Positions 56,459 through 64,000 of a stretch of DNA of 64,000 bases are shown here, piece after piece. A program made the translations under genes and the position numbers. How positions within the stretch are numbered: position 1 is the first letter of the stretch; every line of letters begins with the position of its first letter. The notes below the pieces were generated by a model that did not search any database, was not told where the DNA came from, and saw nothing but the letters and a program-made list of their open reading frames with translations. The stretch comes from Peptoniphilus pacaensis (GTDB taxonomy: Bacteria > Bacillota > Clostridia > Tissierellales > Peptoniphilaceae), in assembly GCF_900088125.1 (NCBI RefSeq), contig NZ_FLQT01000003.1, forward strand, positions 619,071 through 683,070. The letters run 5' to 3'.

Positions 56459-57673
56459 ATGAAAGGATCGGTAAAAAAGTTAGCCGTGCTTTTGCTCGCC
56501 GCCGCCCTGCTTTTGCCGGCGGGCAAGGCTTTCGCCATGACTCGGGAGGAAAAAATTTCCGCCTTGCAAAATAAGGGCATCGTCACCGGCTATCCCGACG
56601 GCTCCCTGGGGCTGGACCTGCCCATTAAGCGTTCGGAGATCGCCACCCTCTTGACGAAAATCGCCCGAGCCGAGGACGCCGCCCAAATGAAGACGCGGGC
56701 CTACTCCGACGTCCCCCTGAACCATTGGGCCAACGGCTACATTAATGTGGCGAGCCACATCAAGGGGATGGGCGGCGTAAGAGCCATTGTCGGCTATCCC
56801 GACGGCACTTTCGGCCCGGAAAAATATATTTTCAATGCCGAAATGATGAAGATCGCCGTCGTCATCGCAGATGGCAGCCTGACTCCCGCCCAAGCGACGC
56901 AAACATCCTGGCCCGACGGCTGGGTCGCCCGTGCCAATGCGGCGGGAATCGTCGGCAAGGGCTCGGACATCGGCCCATTGAGTGCCGACTCCCCCGCCAC
57001 CCGAGGCGATGTCTTCGTCATGCTTTATAACGGCATGGCGAAGGCGCCTGCCGCCCCGCGCCCTGCCCGACCGGCGCAACAACAGACGCAACCGGCGCAA
57101 CCGACGCCCAAGCCCGTCCTCGCCAAAAACGATCTTATCGCCGCCTTCAATCGGGGCCAAAGTTACGACGAGGCCGCCTTTCGAAATGAGTTCCTGCGCC
57201 TGATCAACGAGGATCGCCGCAGGCTGGGCCTTCATCCCCTGGAATGGGCCGACGATTTGGAACAGGGGGGCATTACCCGCTGCGAAGAGCTGGCCGCCTA
57301 CGGATCCATTTCCGTTCGGGGACAGGACCACGTGCGCACCGACGGCAGGAAATGGAACACGGCCTTCAGTTATTTGGAGCCCCGGCTTTTCACCACGGCC
57401 CGGGGAGAAAATTTGCTTGAAATCTGCAACACTTCCACGGTGCGGATCGGGAAGAACAGCCGTCCTCTGTTGACCGACGGCAAGCAATTGGCCCGCACCT
57501 ATTACAAGCTTTGGTGGGACTCTCCCTCCCATCGGGAAAATATGATGTATCCCCGCTTCCGCTACATCAATGTCCAAACCCGTGCCTCCGATCTGTCGAA
57601 AGACGCGCCGCCGGGACGTTACACCGTGCTTTTCGTGGGAAGCACCCACTTCCGAGGCGAGTACCGCAAATAA
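56459..57673 (+). CDS. SLH protein with CAP (SCP/PR-1) domain
   Basis: 404 residues. Signal peptide to about residue 26 (FAM), then two to three SLH motifs (GIVTGYPDGSLGLDLPIKRSE; AIVGYPDGTFGPEKYIFNAEM), a Pro/Gln/Ala linker, and from about residue 240 a CAP domain: FLRLINEDRRRLGLHPLEWADDLEQGG, a GENLLEIC segment, WWDSPSHRENMMYPRFRYINV. CAP domains in bacterial YkwD-type proteins are of unclear activity, sometimes in lipid or wall-associated functions. SLH at the N-terminus anchors it to the wall. Start follows CGGAGG. Confidence 0.88.
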   Translation: MKGSVKKLAVLLLAAALLLPAGKAFAMTREEKISALQNKGIVTGYPDGSLGLDLPIKRSEIATLLTKIARAEDAAQMKTRAYSDVPLNHWANGYINVASHIKGMGGVRAIVGYPDGTFGPEKYIFNAEMMKIAVVIADGSLTPAQATQTSWPDGWVARANAAGIVGKGSDIGPLSADSPATRGDVFVMLYNGMAKAPAAPRPARPAQQQTQPAQPTPKPVLAKNDLIAAFNRGQSYDEAAFRNEFLRLINEDRRRLGLHPLEWADDLEQGGITRCEELAAYGSISVRGQDHVRTDGRKWNTAFSYLEPRLFTTARGENLLEICNTSTVRIGKNSRPLLTDGKQLARTYYKLWWDSPSHRENMMYPRFRYINVQTRASDLSKDAPPGRYTVLFVGSTHFRGEYRK

Positions 57674-57677
57674 AAAT

Positions 57678-57702
57678 GAGCTGCATGTGCAGCTCTTTTT
57701 TT
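57678..57702 (+). terminator. terminator after CAP/SLH gene
   Basis: Stem GAGCTGCA/TGCAGCTC followed by T7; with five A before it, it may also stop the leftward gene. Confidence 0.85.
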
Positions 57703-57723
57703 GTGCCGTAGATTCAATTTTCT

Positions 57724-58530
57724 TTAAGGCCTTTTGTTTTCCAATCGCCTCGCCAGCTTCATCATATTCGTCAGGGCCACTTCCTCTTCCGCCAGTCGGC
57801 GGCGATGGCTTTCCAGCTCTCCTTCCAGCTGCTCCCGCCACGCCCTGCGCGCCTCTTCCTCTTCCACATTGGCCCGCATGGTAAAGGGGGCGCGAATTTG
57901 GACGGCGCCGTTTTCCGCCTCCAGGTCTTGTACCAGATCCATCAGCCGCTTTTCTTCATCGATTAAGCCGCCGAGAGGCAGATCGTCGTCATCTGCGCGC
58001 ACATCTTTTCGCAGGCGGCGCAGCTTTTGTCCGTCGCCGTCGATATAGGCGTCTGCAGCATCATTTAAAATGCGTAAATCACTTTTCTCCGGGCGAACGT
58101 CCGGGTGCAGGGCGAGGATCACGGCGGTGAACTGGGCCTTCATGGCCCCTTCTTTTACCACGCCTCGGGGATGTTTCTCCCACTGCCGGGCTTCTTCCAC
58201 CAGCCGCTTCTTCCGCAGCAGCTCCCCTTCGTAGCGGGCGAGCTCCTCGTCCAGTTGGGCTTCTAAAATTTTTACGGACCGGGGCGCTTGCCGGGTGATC
58301 TTTCCCCGGATCACTTCCCGCTTTCGCCTCAGGCGCAAGGTGCGGCAATAGGTATCGAATATGGCGATCTCCAATTCGCCGAAGGCCAGGCGGTAGTTCA
58401 TTTCGATGGCCTTCCCCTCGACGTAAACGAGGCTGATATTAGCGCAAATCGCCTCGGCCGCCGCCCGGCGCAGGGCGCTGACGGATTCTTCCAGCTCTTT
58501 TGCCCGGGGCAGTTCGATAATATTTCCCAT
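57724..58530 (-). CDS. coiled-coil protein with J-like HPD motif
   Basis: 268 residues, mostly charged helix with two coiled-coil stretches (around LEAQLDEELARYEGELL and WREQLEGELESHRRRLAEE). In the middle, AVILALHPDVRPEKSDLRIL then NDAADAYIDGD recall helix II-HPD-helix III of a J domain, the part that stimulates DnaK ATPase. I do not recognise a named family. ATG 58530 follows AAAGGAGGTG; an upstream ATG has no ribosome site. It has its own promoter and no co-oriented partner downstream. Confidence 0.6.
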   Translation of the reverse strand: MGNIIELPRAKELEESVSALRRAAAEAICANISLVYVEGKAIEMNYRLAFGELEIAIFDTYCRTLRLRRKREVIRGKITRQAPRSVKILEAQLDEELARYEGELLRKKRLVEEARQWEKHPRGVVKEGAMKAQFTAVILALHPDVRPEKSDLRILNDAADAYIDGDGQKLRRLRKDVRADDDDLPLGGLIDEEKRLMDLVQDLEAENGAVQIRAPFTMRANVEEEEARRAWREQLEGELESHRRRLAEEEVALTNMMKLARRLENKRP

Positions 58531-58551
58531 GGCGCACCTCCTTTCATCCTT

Positions 58552-58580
58552 ATTATAGCAAGAAGGGTGTCGGCGCACAA
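58552..58580 (-). promoter_or_regulatory. promoter of coiled-coil protein gene
   Basis: Minus-strand TTGTGC, 17 bp, TATAAT preceded by TGC (extended -10). The -35 overlaps the end of the pip terminator hairpin. Confidence 0.65.
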
Positions 58581-58608
58581 AAAAGCGAGGCCCCCGAAGG
58601 GACCTCGC
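58579..58608 (-). terminator. terminator of proline-peptide operon
   Basis: Minus-strand stem GCGAGG(T)CCC/GGG(G)CCTCGC, then T6, downstream of pip. Confidence 0.85.
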
Positions 58609-58630
58609 CTGCGCCGGGCGGCGCTTTGTT

Positions 58631-59518
58631 TTAATCGAGATCTTTCAGCCAGTCTTTCATGACTTCGAAGTATCTTTCCTCTTCTTCTACGAAGGCCATG
58701 TGGCGGGAGTAGCGGAAGAGTTCCCAGCGGGAATTGGGCAACTCGTCATACATGCTCTTGGCGATGAAGGGGCTGCACAAATCCATTTGGCCGCTGGTAA
58801 CCAGGGTGGGCACGGTAATTTTACCGAGCTTGCCGCGGTAGTCGTAGTCGGCCAAGGTGCCGGTGGGGCCGAATTCATTGGCTCCCCAGCCGGTCACGTA
58901 GACTTCGCCGCCATTTTTCTTTTCCCGTTTCAAATATTCCGGGCTGCCGGCGTCGACGGTGGGGCCGCAGTACATTTCCATGAAGTGATCCAGGGCTTTC
59001 AAGTAGGCCGGGTCGTCGTACTGATCCGACGCTTCGGCTTTGTTGAAGATGTCCTGTTCTTCTTTGGACATAAAGCGGTAGATCCGGCGCCACTGTTCTT
59101 CACGCCACAAAATGGCGGAGTGAAGGGTGGACGACAGGACAATCGAAAGGACGCCTTCCGGTTCCCTCTCCATCATGTAGTAGATTGCGAGCATGCCGCC
59201 CCAGGATTGACCCAGGAGGTGGACCTTGTCCATGCCCAGGTGATCTCTTAAGGCTTGGAGTTCGTCCATCCATACGTCGGCGTTGTATAGCTCGGTGTGA
59301 CCCGGCGTGGCGGATTCGCCGCAGCCGATTTGGTCGTACATGACGATGGGACGATCGATGGCTTCGGCTAATTTGTCAAAGCCTTCGAAGTAGTTGTGGG
59401 TGCTCCCCGGTCCGCCGTGAAGCAGAACGAGGGGGGCTTTCTTTCCATCGGGATTGGTAATACGGTAGTAGGTTTCAAATCCTTTAAAGGGCATGCGTCC
59501 TTCTTTAATGGCTACCAT
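58631..59518 (-). CDS. pip: proline iminopeptidase
   Basis: 295 residues of alpha/beta-hydrolase fold, peptidase S33. HGGPGST (oxyanion hole, residues 34-38), the nucleophile elbow GQSWGG with Ser105, Asp246 in SGQMDLCSP and His273 in SRHMAF complete the triad. It removes N-terminal proline from small peptides. Its start is one base after the M24 peptidase stop, so it is the last gene of a four-gene proline-peptide set. Confidence 0.93.
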   Translation of the reverse strand: MVAIKEGRMPFKGFETYYRITNPDGKKAPLVLLHGGPGSTHNYFEGFDKLAEAIDRPIVMYDQIGCGESATPGHTELYNADVWMDELQALRDHLGMDKVHLLGQSWGGMLAIYYMMEREPEGVLSIVLSSTLHSAILWREEQWRRIYRFMSKEEQDIFNKAEASDQYDDPAYLKALDHFMEMYCGPTVDAGSPEYLKREKKNGGEVYVTGWGANEFGPTGTLADYDYRGKLGKITVPTLVTSGQMDLCSPFIAKSMYDELPNSRWELFRYSRHMAFVEEEERYFEVMKDWLKDLD

Positions 59519-59519
59519 C

Positions 59520-60605
59520 TTATTCCTCCTCTACGACGATAAGATCCTTTGTCACTTTATTCAAGATTTCACAACCGTCTTCGGTAATAAGGACGATATC
59601 TTCGACGCGAACGCCGATACCTTCGTCCAGCAGGTAGATACCCGGTTCGACGGAGAAGCATTGGCCCGGACGAATAATGGCTTCGTTAACGGAAGAAACG
59701 TCGCCCACTTCGTGGTCTTCCAAACCGATGGAGTGACCGGTGCGGTGGGTAAAGTATTCGCCGTAGCCTTTGGATTCGATGTAATCGCGGCAAGCATTGT
59801 CGACATCGCACATGCGATTGCCCGGTTTAGCGGCTGCAATACCGCGGAGGTTTGCTTCTCTAACGATTTCGTAGACTTCACGAGCTTTATCGGACACTTC
59901 GCCGATAAAGACGGTACGGGTCATGTCGGAAGCGTAGTCTTTGTAGAAGCCGCCGATATCCAATACGACGGAATCGCCTCGTTTGCCCTTGGAGTCGTCA
60001 GTGACGTGGTGCGGGTCGGCGCCGCCGCGGCCGTAAGCCGTGATCGGGTCGAAGGACACTTCCATGACACCGTGGTTGGCAAAGAGTTCGCGGGTCTTGG
60101 CATTGAGTTCTTTTTCCGTGAGGCCTTTGACGACCCAGGGAATCAGCTCTTCCATAACTTTGTCGCAAATTTCAGCGGATTCGCGCATCAATTGCTTTTC
60201 TTCTTCATCTTTGATTTGACGTACATCGTCGACGATGGCCGAGCCATTGACGTATTTCATTTCGGGATGAAGCTCTTGGAGACGGAGCAAGAAGTGGCTG
60301 GGCCAGTTCTTGTCGATGCCGATGACTTTACCCGGAACCATATGGTCGGAAAGAATCTTTACGCCGTCGTCGATGTCGTTATACCAGACAAGTTCTACGC
60401 CGACATCGCCGTCTTGGGGGAAGAGTTCGTTAATGACGAGTTTTGCCGTGCCGTCTACATGCAGATAGAGGACGAGCATTCTTTCGCCGGGAACGATCTT
60501 TCTTCCAAGAAGGTAGAAGATGGCGATAGGGTCGGAAATGACGATATCGTCGATCCCGTGTTCTTTCATGCCTTTAATGACTCGATCGATACGTTCTTGA
60601 TTCAT
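59520..60605 (-). CDS. M24 family Xaa-Pro dipeptidase/aminopeptidase
   Basis: 361 residues. N-terminal creatinase-like domain and the pita-bread catalytic domain with metal ligands Asp216, Asp227, His291, Glu320 and Glu335 in VLDIGGF, DMTRTVF, HRTGHSIGLEDHE, SVEPGIYL and GVRVEDIV. It cleaves peptide bonds before proline; dipeptidase versus aminopeptidase cannot be decided here, but the short length favours PepQ-like dipeptidases. Start is preceded by AAAGGAGC. Confidence 0.92.
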   Translation of the reverse strand: MNQERIDRVIKGMKEHGIDDIVISDPIAIFYLLGRKIVPGERMLVLYLHVDGTAKLVINELFPQDGDVGVELVWYNDIDDGVKILSDHMVPGKVIGIDKNWPSHFLLRLQELHPEMKYVNGSAIVDDVRQIKDEEEKQLMRESAEICDKVMEELIPWVVKGLTEKELNAKTRELFANHGVMEVSFDPITAYGRGGADPHHVTDDSKGKRGDSVVLDIGGFYKDYASDMTRTVFIGEVSDKAREVYEIVREANLRGIAAAKPGNRMCDVDNACRDYIESKGYGEYFTHRTGHSIGLEDHEVGDVSSVNEAIIRPGQCFSVEPGIYLLDEGIGVRVEDIVLITEDGCEILNKVTKDLIVVEEE

Positions 60606-60662
60606 GTGGGGCTCCTTTCAACTAATAGGGATAGCGTACATTATTTAAAGGGTACAGCGTGC

Positions 60663-62000
60663 TTATTCTTCTTCTGCATCTTCTGCGACGAGGCCGTTTA
60701 ATTTCGGGCTCAGTGCAAAGAGAATGATGCCGCAGGCAATAGCGATGCCGGCGATGATGAAGTAGGTTTTTGCAAAGTCGAATTGCAAGGTGAATTCGTA
60801 AAGATTGCCGTAAGTTTTTGCGGAAACGAAGATCGCCAAGGTCCAAACACTCATCATGACCGAAAGAAGTCGTGCCGGAGCAAACTTAGAGATAAAGGAG
60901 TTTCCGAGGGGCGAGAAGACCATTTCGCCTAAGGACAGGGTGATACCGAAGGCAACTAACCAACCTAGGCTGGCGAGGCTTTCGCCGCGAGCGATATCGG
61001 CGACGGCAAAGATGATGTAGGCCAGGCCTAACAGCAACATACCGAAGGATGTCTTTTGGAACATATTGAAGTCGCCCTTGGGGCTTCTGGCGCGTTTTGC
61101 CCAGAACATACCTAAGAGGGGACCCATGGTGATACAGCAGAGGGCGTTCAAAGAGTCGAACCATGCGGTGGGCACTTCGAAGTTGCCGATCATCCAGTTG
61201 GCTGCCGGGTTGTCACCGGCCCAGTGGAAGTATACGGGCATGTATGCCAGGTACCAGAATAACCAGAAGATGGTGGAGAAAGCGGAGACGAGAATAATCG
61301 CGCCGACACGTTTCTTTTCGATGCTGGTTAAGGGGCGTTTTTCTTCTTTCTTTTCAGCTTCTTCGCCAAGGGCTTTCCGTTCGTCGACCTTGAAGGGTTT
61401 CTTACCGGCGTCGCCTAAGAAGCGCCAGCCCCAGATAAACCAAATGGCGTTAACGAACATGATAATACCGCAAACCAAGAAGCAGAAGGAGTAGCCTTTG
61501 CTCAGTGCCAGAACGCCGATAATCGTCGTCCCGATAAATGAGCCGATATTAACGAATGAGTATTGCGTTGAGAAGGCTGTATCCAAAATCTTCGGGTCGT
61601 CGAAGAGACGGCCGGTAATGGCGTTGGATTGGGGTTTAAACAAACCGGTACCGATGGAGACGACGAGAATCATCATATTGATCATTGCAACATTGTCGGC
61701 TTTCCATCCGATTAAGTAACCGGCGCCCATAAGGGCCATCCCTACGGGGATCAAGTATCTTGCACCGATGAAACGGTCGGAGATAATCGAACCGATTAAA
61801 GGTGCGATGTAGGTCATAGCGACTAAGTTCGCACTGATTTTTGCCGCATCGGCATCACTCAAACCAAGGCCTCCATCGACGACGGCGGCTGCAACCATTA
61901 CCGTCATCAACCATTTTGCGGAATAAAACGCAAAACGTTCCATGGAGAAACCGAGGGAGACAATGTAAAAACCGAAAGGCATTTTGTTTTTAGCTTCCAT
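60663..62000 (-). CDS. POT/PTR2-family peptide transporter
   Basis: 445 residues, about 12 TM helices. FSMERFAFYSAKW is the ExxERFxYY-like motif of the first helix (here SMERFAFY), SIGTGLFKPQSNAITG the second signature, FSTQYSFVNIGSFIG the PTR2 signature and a peptide-binding Glu lies in helix 10. It imports di- and tripeptides, probably with protons. Nine bases separate it from the upstream aminopeptidase gene and 57 from the downstream peptidase gene, so it is part of the same transcript. Confidence 0.92.
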   Translation of the reverse strand: MEAKNKMPFGFYIVSLGFSMERFAFYSAKWLMTVMVAAAVVDGGLGLSDADAAKISANLVAMTYIAPLIGSIISDRFIGARYLIPVGMALMGAGYLIGWKADNVAMINMMILVVSIGTGLFKPQSNAITGRLFDDPKILDTAFSTQYSFVNIGSFIGTTIIGVLALSKGYSFCFLVCGIIMFVNAIWFIWGWRFLGDAGKKPFKVDERKALGEEAEKKEEKRPLTSIEKKRVGAIILVSAFSTIFWLFWYLAYMPVYFHWAGDNPAANWMIGNFEVPTAWFDSLNALCCITMGPLLGMFWAKRARSPKGDFNMFQKTSFGMLLLGLAYIIFAVADIARGESLASLGWLVAFGITLSLGEMVFSPLGNSFISKFAPARLLSVMMSVWTLAIFVSAKTYGNLYEFTLQFDFAKTYFIIAGIAIACGIILFALSPKLNGLVAEDAEEE

Positions 62001-62009
62001 AATTTCCTC

Positions 62010-63797
62010 CTAAATTTCCTTTGTATATTTTTTCAGCCATTCGACTTCCTCATCGGTCAAGTGAGGAGAAATGGTCTTGAAAACAAGTTTGTTGTACTCG
62101 TTCAAGTACGCGATTTCCTTGTTGTCTAAGAGGGAGAAGTCCACGGCGTCGGTGTCGAAGGGAACCAGGGTAAGGGGTTCCATATACAGCCATTTGCCGT
62201 ATTCGTTTTCTTCCGCTTCTTTAACTACCAGGCAGTTTTCCAAACGGATGCCGTGCTTGCCGGCGATGTAGATGCCGGGCTCGTCGGTGATAATCATGCC
62301 GGGTTCGATTTGATGGTGTTCGTTTTTCGCCACATTAATTTTGTAGCGGAAGCCCGTGGGGCCTTCGTGAATATTTAACAGCTGGCCGATGCCGTGACCG
62401 GTGCCGTGGTTAAAGTCTAAATGCTCGTCCCAGAAAGGCTTTCTTGCGGCATAGTCCAGGGAGTAACCGTGGGCGCCGTAGGGGAATTTTGCCATGGCCA
62501 GGGCCAAGTGGCTCTTTAAGACCAAGGTGAAGTGGTAGATTTCTTCGTCGGTCAATTCGCCTAATGCGATGGTACGGGTAATGTCCGTGGAGCCTTCGGC
62601 GAAGTTCGATCCCGTGTCGGAAAGGTAGAGGCCTTTGGCTTCCAAGGGAATGTCGCTCTCTTCGTCGGCTTCGTAGTGGACGATGGCGGCGTGTTCGCCG
62701 TAACCGCTGATGGGCGCAAAGGAGGGCCACATATAGCCTTCTTGTTCCTTGCGGAAGTCTTCCAATTTATCCGACGCACCGATTTCGGTGATTTCTTCCT
62801 TGCCGATGTTTTTCTTCAGCCAGTGCATGAATTTGGTCCATGCAATGCCGTCTTTGACATGGGCGATGGCCATGTTCTTGACTTCCACGTCGTTTTTCAT
62901 GGCCTTCATTAAAATGGAAGGATTCGGTGCTTCCACCAGCACATTGCTGTCGGGAATATTTTCGCGAAGGGCGTAGTTCATCTTCGTGGGATCCAGGAGG
63001 ATGTGCTTGCCCGTAATCTTCTTTACGTCTTCGTAAATGGCGTTGTAGGGACGCAGGGTGACGTTCAGTGCCTTCAGATCGGCCTTGATTTCGTCGCTTA
63101 ATTTCGCCTCGTCCATAAAGAGGGTGACGCCGTCTAAGGTGATGATGGCGTAGCACAGAAGGATGGGCGAGTATAAAATGTCGTCGCCGCGCAGATTCAG
63201 TGTCCAGCATACGTCGTCTAAGGAGGCGATGATGTGGGTGTCGCAGCCCTTGTCTTTCATGACCTTGCGAATGCGGGCGAGTTTCGATTCGGCGCTTTCG
63301 CCGGTAATGGCTTCGTCTAATTTAAAGGCCGGCTTTTCGGAAAGCGGCGGACGATCGGTCCAGAATTCGCCGACCAGGTCCATATTGTAGACGATGGAGG
63401 CGCTTTTCTTTTCGCAAATCGCTTCGTAGCCGGCGCCGTCGGAAACGGAAATGGTTCTGCCGTCAAAGCCCAGGGTGCCGCCTTCGGGAAGTTTCGCTTC
63501 GATGTATTCCTCAACGGAAGGCACGCCGGGTTGGAACATTTTTTGCAGCTTAATGCCGCTGCCCTTTAATTGCGCCTCGCCTTGGAGGAAGTAGCGTCCG
63601 TCGGTCCAGAGGCAAACTTCGTCGGCGGTGGCTACGACCGTGCCAGCGCTTCCCGTGAAGCCGGACACGAAGCCCCGTGCCTTAAAGTATTCGCCCACGT
63701 ATTCACTTTGGTGAAAGTCTTCGGACGGTACGATGTAAACGTCTATCCCGCGTTCTTTCATTAAAGAAAGTAATTGTTCAGCTTGATGTCGCACCAT
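62010..63797 (-). CDS. aminopeptidase P, XPNPEP1-like three-domain form
   Basis: 595 residues: two creatinase-like N-terminal domains and a catalytic M24 domain. Metal ligands lie in LYLSDTGSNFAEGSTDITRT, FNHGTGHGIGQ, DEPGIYIAGKHGIRLEN. The last ~60 residues end with DEEVEWLKKYT, the typical tail of this group. It releases an N-terminal residue from Xaa-Pro peptides. ATG 63797 follows AAAGGAG by three bases; a GTG one codon later has a better distance. First gene of the operon, with a strong promoter. Confidence 0.93.
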   Translation of the reverse strand: MVRHQAEQLLSLMKERGIDVYIVPSEDFHQSEYVGEYFKARGFVSGFTGSAGTVVATADEVCLWTDGRYFLQGEAQLKGSGIKLQKMFQPGVPSVEEYIEAKLPEGGTLGFDGRTISVSDGAGYEAICEKKSASIVYNMDLVGEFWTDRPPLSEKPAFKLDEAITGESAESKLARIRKVMKDKGCDTHIIASLDDVCWTLNLRGDDILYSPILLCYAIITLDGVTLFMDEAKLSDEIKADLKALNVTLRPYNAIYEDVKKITGKHILLDPTKMNYALRENIPDSNVLVEAPNPSILMKAMKNDVEVKNMAIAHVKDGIAWTKFMHWLKKNIGKEEITEIGASDKLEDFRKEQEGYMWPSFAPISGYGEHAAIVHYEADEESDIPLEAKGLYLSDTGSNFAEGSTDITRTIALGELTDEEIYHFTLVLKSHLALAMAKFPYGAHGYSLDYAARKPFWDEHLDFNHGTGHGIGQLLNIHEGPTGFRYKINVAKNEHHQIEPGMIITDEPGIYIAGKHGIRLENCLVVKEAEENEYGKWLYMEPLTLVPFDTDAVDFSLLDNKEIAYLNEYNKLVFKTISPHLTDEEVEWLKKYTKEI

Positions 63798-63833
63798 AAA
63801 CTCCTTTCGATAGTACCTGTTCTTGCGAAAACT

Positions 63834-63862
63834 ATTATATATCTTAGGGCTTGCAATGTAAA
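63834..63862 (-). promoter_or_regulatory. promoter of proline-peptide operon
   Basis: Minus-strand TTTACA (plus 63857-63862), 17 bp, TATAAT (plus 63834-63839). The remaining 138 bases to the window end hold no gene I can see. Confidence 0.75.
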
Positions 63863-64000
63863 CTAACAAACACTTTCCGAAGCTTTTTTAACCGCCCTTC
63901 TTAAGTCAAAATAATTCTATGATGCCTTCCCCTTCCCTCCTCCGACCGGGGCGCGCCTTTCTCTTCGTGAAAACCTTTCGGCACAAAGGGCACAAAAAAA

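Overview
The window looks like a chromosomal segment of a moderately GC-rich anaerobic Gram-positive bacterium, most likely a fermentative Firmicute near the Peptoniphilaceae/Tissierellia. This is inferred from gene content only: S-layer-homology (SLH) surface proteins, a fused acyl-CoA dehydrogenase/EtfA/rubredoxin, a 2-hydroxyacyl-CoA dehydratase activase-like protein, a flavodiiron protein, an ATP synthase with a Na+-type c subunit, and consensus AGGAGG ribosome sites. No rRNA, tRNA, CRISPR array, transposase or prophage was seen.

Layout. 1-3000 (minus): cca-glmM-degV, overlapping genes, apparently transcribed from a leaderless start. 3-6.3 kb: a Ser/Lys-rich lipoprotein, then a MocR/PdxR-type regulator divergent from pdxS. 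6.3-10.6 kb: a 1414-residue dehydratase activase-like protein. 10.7-13 kb (minus): small alarmone synthetase, VTT membrane protein, DegV. 13-16.5 kb (minus): radical SAM/SPASM protein and HdeD-like membrane protein behind a promoter whose -10 lies in a perfect palindrome; upstream a TetR regulator and an N-terminally truncated family II pyrophosphatase relative. 16.6-18.5 kb: AT-rich patch with two exported proteins, one papain-like. 18.6-21.8 kb: acyl-CoA dehydrogenase/EtfA/rubredoxin fusion followed by a flavodiiron protein. 22.3-23.3 kb: ldh. 23.4-35 kb (minus): two large SLH proteins interleaved with herA and nurA, then rsmI and a tRNA methyltransferase. 35-38.7 kb: a 54-residue UPF0016-like miniprotein, a DUF4153 membrane protein, cardiolipin synthase. 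38.8-45.8 kb: complete F1Fo ATP synthase operon. 45.8-48.2 kb: Y-family DNA polymerase divergent from an XRE repressor/ImmA-type metallopeptidase pair. 48.2-57.7 kb: phosphodiester glycosidase-like exoprotein, a 1907-residue multi-repeat cell-wall protein, and a CAP-domain/SLH protein. 57.7-63.8 kb (minus): coiled-coil protein with a J-like HPD motif, then prolyl iminopeptidase, M24 peptidase, POT peptide transporter and aminopeptidase P.

How it fits together. The physiology suggested is peptide and amino-acid fermentation: peptides are imported by the POT carrier and proline-containing ones cut by three enzymes; acyl-CoA and 2-hydroxyacid chemistry handles the carbon; the ATP synthase couples to an ion gradient, probably Na+. 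The surface is rich in SLH and wall-linked proteins. The most interesting systems are (i) a possible LexA-independent DNA-damage switch (XRE + ImmA/IrrE-like protease facing a translesion polymerase, with repeated operator-like sequences between), (ii) the rubredoxin-fused dehydrogenase transcribed with its likely oxygen-reducing partner, (iii) a HerA-NurA pair split by an S-layer protease-like gene, and (iv) a TetR circuit with a textbook operator. Several promoters share an extended TGnTATAAT -10 and lack a good -35.
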